DNA of 64,000 bases, taken from positions 18,739,880-18,803,879 of the forward strand of contig NC_082603.1 in assembly GCF_030936135.1 (NCBI RefSeq), in the 5' to 3' direction. Below are positions 22,871 through 34,700 of this stretch, in pieces. Origin of the DNA: Gavia stellata (taxonomy: Eukaryota; Chordata; Aves; Gaviiformes; Gaviidae). The notes below the pieces were generated by a model. The model did no database searches. It was not told where the DNA came from and saw only the letters and a list, made by a program, of their open reading frames with translations. A program made the position numbers and the translations under genes. The stretch's first letter is position 1, and each line of letters begins with the position of its first letter.

Positions 22871-24560
22871 TTATTGGACTCATTGTATTAGACTTGAGTA
22901 GTTTAAATTTCTTTTTTCCTATTTTGTCCAGGTGCTGTAATGTGGTAATCTTTTTTGTTTCATCAAATGCCTGAACACATAAGATGCAGCACAGAGGTGA
23001 ACTCACATACCGAGCATAATTCAGCTGCTCTGGCTGTTTATTGTTTCCTCATTTGCTCCTTTGAGGCATTTGACTGACATCTGCTATTTTAACAAAATGA
23101 CGTAAATCAACAAACCATTACAAAGGACCTTTAGACATACAAGTAAGAACCAGTGACTTGTTTTCATTAATGTACCATTCATTGTGTTTGCAAAGGCATC
23201 TGAGTATCCCATTGCATTATTGTTGAAATGATGCTAGTATATTAGCAATGTAAGAATTGCAATTTAATTATACATTTTTATTACTGACAGTAGCTAGCAT
23301 GAGATACTTCAGGTGAAATTTTAAGAAACTCCAGAATGACCAATTCAGTAAGTTTTAAAATAGCATTATTGTTGTAACTACAGTGATGGGAAAGAACAGA
23401 TATAGCTGGGGACAGCAAGGTGAACTTTCTGTAAGTTATTAAAATGATTGGTTGTTGACAGAGACTGTTAATAGTGGTATTCCTATCTGCCACATCAACC
23501 ACTTTTTTTCCTGCTGCTTGTGGACGAAGCGCTTGAAAAATTGCTGCAGATGGGGAATAAAGAAATGCTGAGAGATGATCTATAATTTTTTGCAACATTT
23601 CTGAATATGATTGTCTTTCTGTGGTGGAAATTAAACTCTTTTCAGTTCTAGTTATTGAGAATAGGGTCAGCAGGGACCTGCTGTTGACAGTGATTGCCAG
23701 CAGATCTTTACAGAATGCATTATATGAGAAGCCAGGACAAACTTGGAAAGCTTGATGGGACTGACAGTTCTGATGGGGCACATCTGTTGCAGACACTGCT
23801 ACATACACATTTCAGAGATTATGGGGAAACTTCATATCGCATGCTGTATTCACATGGACAGTTACAGTGATTTTTTTTTCATGACTATTTAATCCTTTGG
23901 GTTTATTGAGCATTTGTGAAAAAGGTAATTGCAAATGGAAAAAGAGAAGCTTTAAATTTATATCTTAGCATCTGTATCTTCTAATAGTTCAGCTTCCTTT
24001 TATTCCAAAAGGTATATATTTTTTTAAAATCTAAGGAACGTGTTGGCAAGTTCAAACTAGCTCATTTTCAACCAGCACACAGCATTTCAGTCAGCAGAAA
24101 AGTGTTTAGAAGTTGTGTGATAATGAATTTGACTCAGCATTAGCAAATATTAAGAGAACTTTTCAACCCCGCTGAATTTCCTTTGAGCTGGCAAATTGAA
24201 AAATACTCATTATATAGTGGAGACATGATCCTAAGTGGTGTGAACAGGCCTTTGTATCTGGTTAATAGATAGCCAATTTACAACTGTTCATAGACTTCAA
24301 TACTGATCACTTTAAAGCATCGAAGTAATGGCACTTTCCAAAATCTGTAGACCCTCCTGCCATATTAATCCCTCTTTATCGGTGAGGAGAGGCTCATACC
24401 AAAGGAATAGGTTTTTTTCCCACTGTTTTACAGCTTGGGCTTGAAAACCTGTTGTTGCTGCTCAATAGACAGACTAATTTTGCACATGGATAGTGCCTTG
24501 GGGAATTAAGAGTCTGGACTGGAGTTCAGTGCTGGAGGGCTTTGGTTTTCCAACAGTGTT
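22871..24560. other. Intergenic DNA with one long unexplained open frame
   Basis: AT-rich sequence between the LTR and the GTF2B upstream region. Its only notable feature is a 175-codon minus-strand open frame at 23281-23808. I see no homology, splice sites or promoter that would make it a gene. No repeat family is recognised. Confidence 0.45.
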
Positions 24561-24568
24561 TATGGATT

Positions 24569-24593
24569 GGGGGTGGGGGTGCGAGGGGGAGGG
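24569..24593 (+). other. G-quadruplex-type tract upstream of GTF2B
   Basis: Four G-runs (5, 5, 5 and 3) separated by T, TGCGA and A. It fits the G3+N1-7 pattern about 1 kb upstream of the GTF2B start, at the left shoulder of the GC-rich region. Confidence 0.6.
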
Positions 24594-25587
24594 ACAGAAG
24601 GGGAGCTGATCGCGTCATGCAGGAGCATGTAGCGTAGCATGGGAAACCCACAGGAACCAGCCAGGGGGGTGTGTGTGTCTGCTCGACTCAGGCTGAGCAT
24701 CTGTGCATGGCCCATTTGCCAAGTAAAGGCTTCCGTGGGTCACAGCTGAGCTGCCCTGACACCTGTGGGTCCTGCAGAAGGGCCTGGTGTTTCTCGTGGT
24801 CGAATCGGCCGAGTGGCAAACCGGAACAGCTGTAGCAGATGATGCTAGTAAGGGGGAACTAAACTTTATTTTTTTCTTCCCCTTTCTGGGAATTGGGCTC
24901 TGCTTGGTCTCAGTTCCAGAGGCAAGAACATGTAGTGCTCCGTGACAGTTTTGCTTAAACTCGTTTTCTGCAGTATTTCACCGAACTGCTGGCGTTTGCA
25001 CAGAAACAGCTGAACCGGGGCCATGTCCCACGGGCAGCTCTGCTTTGGGGCAGCAGTGGCAGCATGGTGACGAGCAGGCTGGCAGGGGGTTTCCACAGGA
25101 AGGTCTGTTGGCAGGACATGGCTGTGCTCCCGCCGGGGCGTTGGGTTCCGGCTTGGTGAAGGGGGAAGAGGGTTCCTGCTCAGCCTCCCGCAGTGCAGGC
25201 ACTTGAAGTGACACGGGCTTTCTGAGCCCGCAGCCCCAAGGTACCAGCATCGTTTGATTTATTACAACAAGCTTTTGGTTCCTAAGCCCCGCTCGGTGCC
25301 GGGGGGCCCAGGCCCCAGCTGGCTCCCTGCTCGCACGGGCTCTCACCATTCCCTTGGACGGCCGAGCCCTGCCCGTAAGCAAGCCGGGGCCTGAGCCTTC
25401 AGCTGCACGCGGGGCTCGGGCCCGGCCGCTCCAGAAACGCCGGGATGTGGTAAACACACCGCCCTGCCCGCACGCAGGCCGCAAAGGAAGGGCGGGGCCT
25501 GCTTGCACGCGCCTGCCGCTTCGCGCCTGTTTGTCCCTTCGCGCGATCCGTAGAGAGTGCTCGGCGGGCCCCGCCCACCGCTGTCGG

Positions 25588-25594
25588 TATATAA
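25588..25594 (+). promoter_or_regulatory. GTF2B: GTF2B TATA box
   Basis: TATATAA lies 66 bases before the ATG, preceded by a GC box. Transcription would start about 30 bases downstream, near 25618-25624, leaving a 5' UTR of only about 30-36 bases. A TATA box inside a CpG island is uncommon for a housekeeping gene. Confidence 0.65.
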
Positions 25595-25650
25595 GGGAGA
25601 ACGTTGCAGAGCCGCCTGACTTCACACAGGCGCTGCAGCAGGAGGGGGAG

Positions 25651-25788
25651 AAGATGGCGTCCACGAGCCGGTACGGGAGGCCGGCCTGGGCCCTCGGAGG
25701 GGCCCGTGCGGAGGAGGGCCGCGAGGGAGGAGGCGGGAGAGGCTCCGCCATCTCTCCCTGTCCGCCGCACAGGAGAGAAAATGGCCGC
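25651..25788 (+). promoter_or_regulatory. GTF2B: Cluster of three YY1-type motifs at the GTF2B start
   Basis: AAGATGGCG overlaps the start codon (25651-25659). CCGCCATCT, the reverse complement of AGATGGCGG, lies at 25745-25753. AAAATGGCCGC lies at 25778-25788. The YY1 consensus is AAnATGGCGGC. Such sites just downstream of the start are common in housekeeping promoters and often coincide with the initiator ATG. Confidence 0.5.
25654..25670 (+). CDS. GTF2B: GTF2B first coding exon (17 coding bases)
   Basis: Encodes MASTS plus two bases of Arg before a GTACGG donor. It is far too short to be found as an open frame. It is supported by the family's N-terminus and by the correct phase into 28314, where T completes CGT (Arg) followed by LDVLPRVTC. 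Confidence 0.9.
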
Positions 25789-28700
25789 GTTGCCTCTGCT
25801 GCCACCCGGGGAGGAACCGGTGTCCCGGCTCGGCGCGGCTTTCTCGGTTCGCGGCGCAGCCGGCCCCTCTCCGGTTTCCCGTGTCTCAGGGCCACCCTGC
25901 GCAGTGGCAGGAGGCCAGGGAGGGCCGCGGGGAGGCCGGGCCTCTCTGACCTTCCTCGTGCGGGCGGGCTGGGCGGCCCCCGGGCGAGCGGCCTCTGAGG
26001 GGCCGCCGGAGGTTGGGAGTGCCGGGGGCGCTGAGCTCGCCGCCTTGCTGCTTCGTGTCGTTCTTAATCGGTAGCGCTCCGAGAAGGAGCGAGCGTTTTA
26101 GGGGATTTCGTGGCGATTTGTGACTTGATTCCGGGGCCCCTCGTTAGTGTGAGCTTGGTGGTACCGGTCCTTGTGGTGGAGCCCTTTTTCCTGTAGGGCC
26201 AAGCTCTGACCTCGGCAGTGCCTTATCTTGGTGCCGCTGAGGACGGCTGTAGCGGAGGGAGGGTTGCTCTCAGCCCGGGGCGTTGCGTGCCGTAAGGCCG
26301 TCGGGCGGCTATCGAGCGCCTTCCTCCGTGTCCCACGGGTGGGCACCGCCTGAGCGCGGAGCGCCCGGCGCCGGGCAGCGTGCGGCCGGCCGCCGCTCAC
26401 GCTCAGCACCGCTTCTGAGCCGCGGTGGCTGCTCCCTGGCTTGGCTCCAGGTTATCGGGTCCTGAAAACAGCTTCTGGGCTTTCACCCTAAATCCGTACC
26501 GGCACTAGTCAGTGGCCAAACGGGTCTCGGGCTCCGAATTAGTCTTCTTCCTTGGAGACGTATTGAGGTTTTCTTTCAAGTCAGGGATGAAGGAAGGCCC
26601 ATGGAGTGGTCTGTGGAGTGGCTCTATTACTCCTGCTAAACCTGTCCTAGGATTTAGGGAATGCTTCCTGGTAGTCTTATTTGCAACTCAGGAGCTATTT
26701 GCTGAGATGGGCCTTTACACACGTGCCCTGCATTTTCCTTCAGTATAGTTGGCTTAGTATATTAAACTTGTATGTTACAAGGAATACAGTATATATGTCT
26801 AGATAAATGAGTTAAAATTGGGATAGGAAGACAAATTTTTACAATGTTTTTTGAAGGTAAAGTCTGAAACAAAACCCTGTTAGTGTCAGGCTTCTGGATA
26901 TTTTTTTTTCTTTTGCATAGTGTGTCGCTAGCCTTTTGCGTAATGTCAAATGTCAGATGATGGCACATGCTTTGTCAACAGTTTTGTCTTGTCATATGAA
27001 ACTGCTGGCTGGGAATAGCGAGGAGGAAAGTAGTTTAAAGAACTTTTATGTAGTATTTTGAACATGATTTACATCTGAAGGTCTTGTGTGTACATGTTCT
27101 TTCTGGAGGCTTTAATATTAATAGTGATGTTGATTTTCAATTTTGGTTTCAAGTCAGATCTTTTTCTGAACAGTTTTCTGGATTAAAATGTTTGGGGTTT
27201 TTTTTGTGCTTTTGACTCATCAGAAATATCTAAAAAGTAAAAATTAAGTGGGAATGTGTAGATTAGGCTGAAATAATGGACTAATGGGAAAGGGGAGAAC
27301 TCGGATTAATTTAACTGTTAATAGGATATTTTCTACAATTGAAAAGATTAGAAGTTATTTTTTGGCACTTTCAGATTGAGGTTGGTGGGTACTCATGACA
27401 AATTTTTTTGTCATCAACTTCTGTACCTTCTGTTTTTTAACTCAAGCAAAATGGCTTTGTTGAATATATGGACCCCAATTGTAAATATTTATTATTCCAA
27501 TTTTGAAATTATTGGTTTTAACAGAATTACTCAACTGTCGCTAGTAGCTTGAATGACATATTTACTTGTAAAGTGTTTGGTTAGTGGCAATTGGTTATTC
27601 CTCTAGTCAGTAGCTAAAAGCTGTTGTGTTAAATAGTGCTAATACTTTATAGGAAGTTTTTTATATCTGCTGTAACTCTTGAAAGCGAGTGAGTGTGAAA
27701 GAGACATCCCTGTTGTCAGAAGTAGTTGTCACATAATCCCCTTCATGAGTTGATTGTTTTTTGTCAAGATCTCACAATTAATCAGTTGCATAGATTAAAA
27801 TGGGACTTCTTCAAATACTTGAAAATAATAAAACAGTGATAGATTCAACTATTTTCTAAAAATATATGTTGTGTGTGCACTACTTCTTGGATTAAGGACC
27901 TGGTAAGTAATACTGATCTGATTAGAATGAGTGAGAATGCTCATTTGGAATGAGGCAGTTGCCACTTACTTCTTGGGAAACTTCATTTAGTGATAGACTG
28001 CGAGTTAGACTACACTTAATCAAGTCTGTTGTTTAGAATTTTTATGTTTTAATTTGAAGTTTGAATCTTTTGGTACAAGATAACGTCACAAAAAATTTGG
28101 AATTCAAGATGACCTGAAGTCCCGATTGTCAAATATAGTGTTACAGCATTTAAATAAAAGGTGAAGTTCAGGTGTTTAGGTTAATATTCTGTCATTCAAA
28201 TCACTGTAAATTCTGTATTATTAAAGCATTCTTTTTCAGCAAGGAACTCTTATACTTTTGGATATGCAGCCTGCTTGATTAAAACTAATTAATACATCTA
28301 ATTTTTTCCTTAGTTTGGATGTACTTCCGAGAGTGACTTGCCCAAATCATCCAGATTCCATTTTAGTAGAGGATTACAGAGCTGGTGATATGATTTGTTC
28401 TGAGTGCGGGCTAGTAGTAGGTAAGTAGCTATTCATATTTTTATGAATTTCCATAAAACTTAAATTGTGCGTGTAGATTTGTTTTCCCACAAAACTGGTA
28501 TATGCTAATTCAAGTATTAAAAGGCTTTTTCTTGAAGCCTAAATGTTTTCTTTTATGATATTCTGTTGGCTAACAGCTTACTGTTTTGAATAGTCTGTCT
28601 TCTGGTAACTTCCTTGCATTATGAAAAGATCAAACTCTCTTTAAAGATTGAAAATTTAAAATATGTTGTAATATTGAATTAGAATATTGTGTTGTCTAGT

Positions 28701-31700
28701 CCAGTATTCTGTCTTTAATCATGACTGTTGTTTCAGTCAGGAAAGTACGAGAAATGTAATAAAAGCTCTTTGTCAAATAACTTGCTTACAAAAAAAAAAG
28801 GCAGCTCAGTTTTCCATTAGTTAGAGGTTATCTTCTGCCCTGAAGGATTTCTCTTTATATCCTTGCCAGCACCTGTTTTTGTTAATTACTTCTCCTAAGG
28901 CTTTTAATACTATCCAAAGTAAATATCCAGTTTTTCCTTGGGAATTTTGCTGAGCTATTTTACTCTGTTCGTGTGGCAGCAACTTCCACAGGCTAAACTG
29001 TATTTCTAAGTATAATGTAATATTTTAAATGAAAGGCCTTTTAGGTATTGTTTTTGAATGAGAGAGAGGGAGAGGGAATCATGTTGTCATAGAACATGCT
29101 GCTTATTCATTTTTATGTATCTTTTCTAGGATGTGCATCTTACTGTCTTTATTCCTTTTGCGTGGGAAACTTCTCATGCTCGTGTTATGATCATTCTTTA
29201 AACCTCGTTTATTTCTATCAAATTTCTTTGGATATGCCATGACCAAAAGAAAATTCTCTGTTTTGAGGGTGCGTGTTCAGGTGATTCATTCAGCGGTGCT
29301 AAATGTTTCAGATTGTTTTATATCCCTCTCTCCTAGACTGTGGTGATTTTGTTTTCGCTCTTGCTTTTCATGGAATTAAAAATTTTTGTACAGCTGTCAC
29401 CATAAAGCTAAAGGTTTAATAAGTTGCAACAAAAGTAGTACTAATTTAGCCAGGTAACTAAAATGTGTCTTTTGTTTATGCTTATTAAAGTAAATGTTAA
29501 AATATTTAAACTTAGATACCAGTTTCCTTTAGAATTCTAAAACCATTTAAAAGGCTAGGGGGAGGATTGTTACTTTCTTTGATAAAAGGAGGGCTGGTTT
29601 TAATTACATAAATTCTGATAAAGATAAATGAATCATCGTAAGTTTGCTGGTTAAAAATTCAAATGTCCACAGCAATATTTCCTATTGAAATACGGTAATA
29701 GGCTTATAAGTTATTGTTTAAAAATAGTTTGGTCCATGTTCAGCTCTTTGCGTGGCTGCAATAGAAGTTGAAGCAAAATTTAGAAAAACCTGTCTTGATC
29801 AGTTCATAACTTTTAAGATAATTCTGGCTTTAGATGAAGAGGGAAAGGTTTTGCTTGATACGTTTCATTTTTAGGAATTCGTGAGTTTATCAGAAATCTC
29901 ACTTCATGTACCTTCTGTTACCTAGTTACAAGGTATTCTTGCTTTAGAGATGTCCTCTCTGGTCTCTTCTGAATCAATAGCGTTGGAGATTTCTTCAGTT
30001 CAAGTTGTCAGCATTTTTGGTGAGCAGAATCATTAGAAAGTATTAATACAAACTTTTGCGGAGTTGAATTTTTAAAATGTGTTGAAAATGGCCTTATCCT
30101 CTTTACAGTCAACGTTAGTGGTAGGGTAAAAAGTGTTTTTTCTTTAAGCATGCAGTGTTTTTTAAGTAGGCCTTTCTATGGATTTATCACTAAAAGGCTT
30201 TAACGTTTACTTTTGTTGTGCTGATTGTTCTCATTCTGTCTTGCCTTCCTTCAGCAATGTAGTTTACCTGCATATGTCCAATTCATTAGCTAGGGTATCT
30301 AGCAGCTAGTTTGGAAAAGCAATTAAATTAGGTGAAGATAAATAATTGAAGAGTGCATGACCAAACAGAAATGTGAATATTCAACGTTTTTGTCTTCTTG
30401 GCTGGTAAGAAATTTAGGGGAGGAGAAAAACAGATCCAATTCTTGATGGCTGTTTTTCTGGAGATGCGTGTGAAGTAGGGATGTTTTAACGGAGTGAAGA
30501 CAAAATTTTGTTTCCAAATGAGAAAACTTCTATGTATTTGTTACAGATGCCATGATGCATGTTCCCCTTTAAGTGATGATTTCATTTTCTCTTCTTACAT
30601 AGAAAAGTCATGGATTTGTGTTTCAAGGCTTACATAGGTCTTGATGTGTAGGTGATGTGAACAGGGCCCACTGAGAATATGTTTTGAGGTGGGCTGAAGG
30701 TTAGTGAGATGTTTATCACTGAAGGGGATCAATTAGAACAGTTAAAAAACCCAAAAGACTCAATATATTCTGTAGCCAAAGAAGTGTTACAGCTTTATTT
30801 AAAAATATTGTGATTTTAGTGTCTGCAGAGCACTGCTGGTGTATGTGGGGCAGAATGGTAAATGCTGAATTTGTGCATTTATTTTACTGTTTTTTACTGT
30901 TGTAAAGTACATAGTGATGTGACGTCACTTTTTTTTATTTTTTTTTTTAAGTACAATTTGGCTGAAATTAGAGCAAGGAGTCTTTGACTAAACTAAGTGT
31001 ATTTGCATTTGATGTTTTGCTTGCTCTGGCAAAGTACTAAAGTTTCACATTTGTGGAAAATGTGTGAGTTTATTAAATGTAAAACTTTGTCATAGGATAA
31101 AATAGCTGGTACGTAAATAATTTTCAGGTTTTATAATCAGTCTTCTGGGAATATGAGCTGAAGTCAATATTATTAGTATTATGACTGAGGTTGCATTTAT
31201 CAGGTCTGTAGCTGAAAGGGTGAAGCAATGGAAAAGTTTGGGGGAGCAGGAGGCTAGGAGAAGGAGGAGCCGATCTCTTTAACAGCTGAATTCCACGTCT
31301 TAGGCAGAGCTGTATATTGGAAGTACTGCTTTTTAAAGTGATTTTTGAGAAATATTTTTGATCAAAGTTGTTTTGTACTCACAGGTGGTGGTGTTGGTGT
31401 CTCAATAAGATTGAAATTTTAAGTTAAATTCAGTACCTCAGTGCTTTTTCTTTGCACAGCTTTTTTTCACTTGTTCTAAATAAACTGTGCTGTTTTGCTG
31501 TGCAGTATTAAAACAATTAAATCTTGTAATGTCAGTATGACTGTAGCTGGTGGCTATTTTATTTTTGCTTCAAAATATAGCTTCAGTCTGCTAAAAACTC
31601 TCATCTGCCTTTTCACTGTTACCTTTCCTGTGTTAGCTTGTGTTCCATCTTTTCATGGTAACTGTTTGCAACTTGTTAACTTTTCCTCTTGCTAATTGCC

Positions 31701-34700
31701 TTCTCATGAAAGGCAGTCAGAGACCTAAATTGCAATTATGCATGGAATTTTGATATTAATCTGGATTGACGTGCATCTGAAACTTTACAAGTCTATGTAC
31801 AAGTTTATCTGCTGTCATAAGTCTTGTGTTTTATTACACATACTTTTCTCAAATCATTCTAGGATATATGGTATGGTAAGTGTTCATGTGCTGGCTTGAG
31901 AATTCACAAACAGAGTTCTTAAGGTTTGGAGAAGTAGTGAGTTCTGTGTTCATTTAGAAGGTTGACCGTATCTCATTCTTCAGACAGACTTGGTGGGGGG
32001 AGAAGCATTTTGTTCAAGAACACAAGGCTAGTAAATCCTCTTTCTTGATAGGAAAATATTTTGCTTACTGCCTTTTAGGCAGTAAAAAAGTCTGGAAGTC
32101 AGGTGATATGCCAGAAGGGGATGAGGAGAGCAGAGTCTAAGTGGAATAGAAAGCACGATTTTTCCTGATGTAGCAAGGTGGTGAGCTGAATTGCAGAGGG
32201 GGATAAGAATGAGTCTGTATGGCATGTACAGCTGTGTAGCATCCCAGCTAAGTAGGAATACCTTTCTGATGTAAGTTGAAGACTTTCTTTAAACTTCTGT
32301 ATAGTTTCATTAAATGTTGTCTTAGTGTGCAGTAGTTGGAGCAGTGAGGAGTTTGTTTTCACCATTTAGTAAGTGATTTTCTCTAATTGGTTAGGTCTGT
32401 CTGCTTCAGTAGGCAGGTATGCCTTAGAGAAGAACAGTGCTCTTGTATGGAGTCTTTTTGGATAGCCGCCTTAAATAAAAAAGCAGAAGTCTGTCTTCAG
32501 CTGATGAGAGTCCTTGGACAAGTATCAACTTGTTAAAGCTTTGAATCAGATTACTATATCCCGATGTTTATTCCATGTTCTGTGTATACCTGCATGTTCA
32601 GTTAAAGAATTTTGGGGAAGAATGTTCAATAGCTTGTGGTCAGCAGTAAGGCTGTTACAAAATTCTGTCAGAATTTTTGGTTGGCTAATGCTTCTGAAAA
32701 GTTTAAGATCTAAATGGTGTGTCTTAAATTCAGGTATGGTGTATGAAGAATAGATAAGATTTAACTATACAGCTGATATTTTTTTCTCTACAATGTAACA
32801 GATGAGTAGGAAGGGTTTTCATGATTGCCTCTCTGCTGGCCAGTCCATTACTCCGGATGCCTGTCATCAGACATGTGCTGGTTTTGGCTGGGTTAATTTT
32901 CTTCATAGTAGCTAATATGGGGCTGTGTTTTGGATTTGTGCTGGAAACAGTGCTGATAATGCAGGGATATTTTAGTTACTGCTGAGCAGTGCTTACACAG
33001 AGTCAAGGCCTTTTCTGATTCTCGCACCACCCCACCAGCGAGTAGGCTGGGGGTGCACAGGAAGTTGGGAGGGGACACAGCCGGGACAGCTGACCCCAAC
33101 TGACCAAAGGGATATTCCATACCATATCATGTCATGCTAAGCATATAAAGCTGGGGGAAGAAAAAGGAAGGGGGGCACATTCGGAGTTACGGCGTTTGTC
33201 TTCCCAAGTAACTGTTACGCATGATGGCGCCCTGCTTTCCTGGAGATGGCTGAACACCTGCCTGCTGACGGGAAGTAGTGAATGAATTCCTTGTTTTGCT
33301 TTGCTTGTGTGCGTGGCTTTTGCTTTGCCTATTAAACTGTCTTTATCTCAACCCATGAGTTTTCTCACTTTTACCCTTCCGATTCTCTCCCCCATCCCAC
33401 TGCGGGGGAGTGAGCAAGCAGCTGTGTGGTGCTTAGTTGCCATCTGGGGTTAAACCACAACAAAGGATAAGATTGATTCCATCTATATATAGATGCTTGT
33501 TTTCTGAAAACCAAAGAAACCATTTTTTTTTTTCCAGCTGTTGGTACTATCCTCTAAGTGAAGGTGCTTACGTACTTCTGACTTGGATCCAGTAGAGCGC
33601 AGTTATGCAGTTCCGTGTGTCTGTAGCCTTGTATCTGGTTCCTGCTTCCGCACTTGGTTTCCAAAGCACTAAAAAGTGTCTGACAAAAGTTAGTCCTTCA
33701 AGTAAAACTCTTTGCATCCACAGGACAGCTAATTATAAAGGATGCTGATACTTAAAGAAATACTGAATAGTTGACTTTTGCATGAGCATTCATGGATGCT
33801 TGATTTACACAGGGAATTTCTAGTATGAAGAAAGTAATTTGCTAGCCTTTTTCAGTCAGCATTTCAAATAGTCTGTATTTTAAATCTAAACCATTTCAGC
33901 TTTGAGGACAAGGGTGATGGTTCTACGTGTTTTAGCAATAACGCTTGTAACGGTGAAAACTTAGACTTCAGATGTCAAAAGTTGGCATCTTTTGTCAGGC
34001 TTTGTAATAAGCACCGCTCTTAGCATGAAATTCTCTGGAGGATAGAGGAGATTTTCTATTTAGTGGGTTCTGGGCTGGGAACCAAAGGTGTTTGAGAGCC
34101 ACTATGAAGAATGCTTCCATTAGTTAAGTACTAGATTTATCTACTGGAATAACAGTAATGCTTTGAATCATCCTATTTAGGGAATGTGTTTTTTTTTACT
34201 TGCTTCCTTATCAGATTGGCAAAGTGATTTAGGGCAAATAAGGCCTAGAAATGACCTGAACTCCTCTGATGGAAGAAGAGTCAAAAGCCTCTTATTTTTG
34301 TGATGTAATGTAGGTCAGGCACAACAGTTTTCATTGAGATTCTATAGTTTGAAGCATCTTTCACAAGTACTTGAGCTGTTTGTCTTTTAAAGGCCACAAG
34401 TCCTGGAGGGGTGTAACTTCAACTGACCAGACTCATCCACCAGATTGTTTTAACATTTTCACACTCATTTGCTTCCTCCAAAATTATTACGAGTTGATGG
34501 CTTAGGAAGCTTAGGAAGTCTTTTTAAATTTGTCATCATTTTGATACGCAGGAGCTGCTAAGCCTTTTTTCTTGCAATGGTCATTTGCCTGCAGTGTTAT
34601 ACTGTCTGTTTCAATCCATAGTTGCCTAGAGGTACTGGTATGATGCTGCTGATGTCTGGAAACTAGTCATAGTCTTCTGTGGATTTTGTTTTGTTTTGTT

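Larger units (their letters stand above)
25050..26450. promoter_or_regulatory. CpG island spanning the GTF2B promoter and first exon
   Basis: Base composition changes abruptly to high GC with dense CG dinucleotides, in contrast to the AT-rich flanks. It covers upstream sequence, the 5' UTR, exon 1 and the start of intron 1. It contains two TTCGCGC words (25520-25526 and 25538-25544) of E2F type and GC boxes such as CCCCGCCCACC just before the TATA box. Long open frames here on both strands (up to 305 codons) reflect the lack of AT-rich stop codons, not genes. Boundaries are by eye. Confidence 0.85.

Noticed and set aside
24600-24860. Possible third LTR remnant (CCAAGTAAAGGCTTCCGTGG context)
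   Set aside because: The R/U5-like words are too few, no ends or duplication are visible, and it may be ordinary GC-rich upstream sequence.
24978-25895. 305-codon minus-strand open frame over the GTF2B promoter
   Set aside because: It is Ala/Arg/Pro/Gly-rich, lies wholly in a CpG island where stop codons are rare, has no recognisable domain, and overlaps the promoter and exon 1 of GTF2B. Divergent non-coding transcription is possible but not a protein gene.
25354-25998. 214-codon plus-strand open frame including the GTF2B start
   Set aside because: It starts upstream of the TATA box and reads through the exon 1 donor; it is a composition effect of the same CpG island.
22251-33462. Idea that the two LTRs bound one provirus
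   Set aside because: They differ after the TATA box, the first has its own target-site duplication, and the DNA between is the GTF2B promoter and exons with no retroviral genes.
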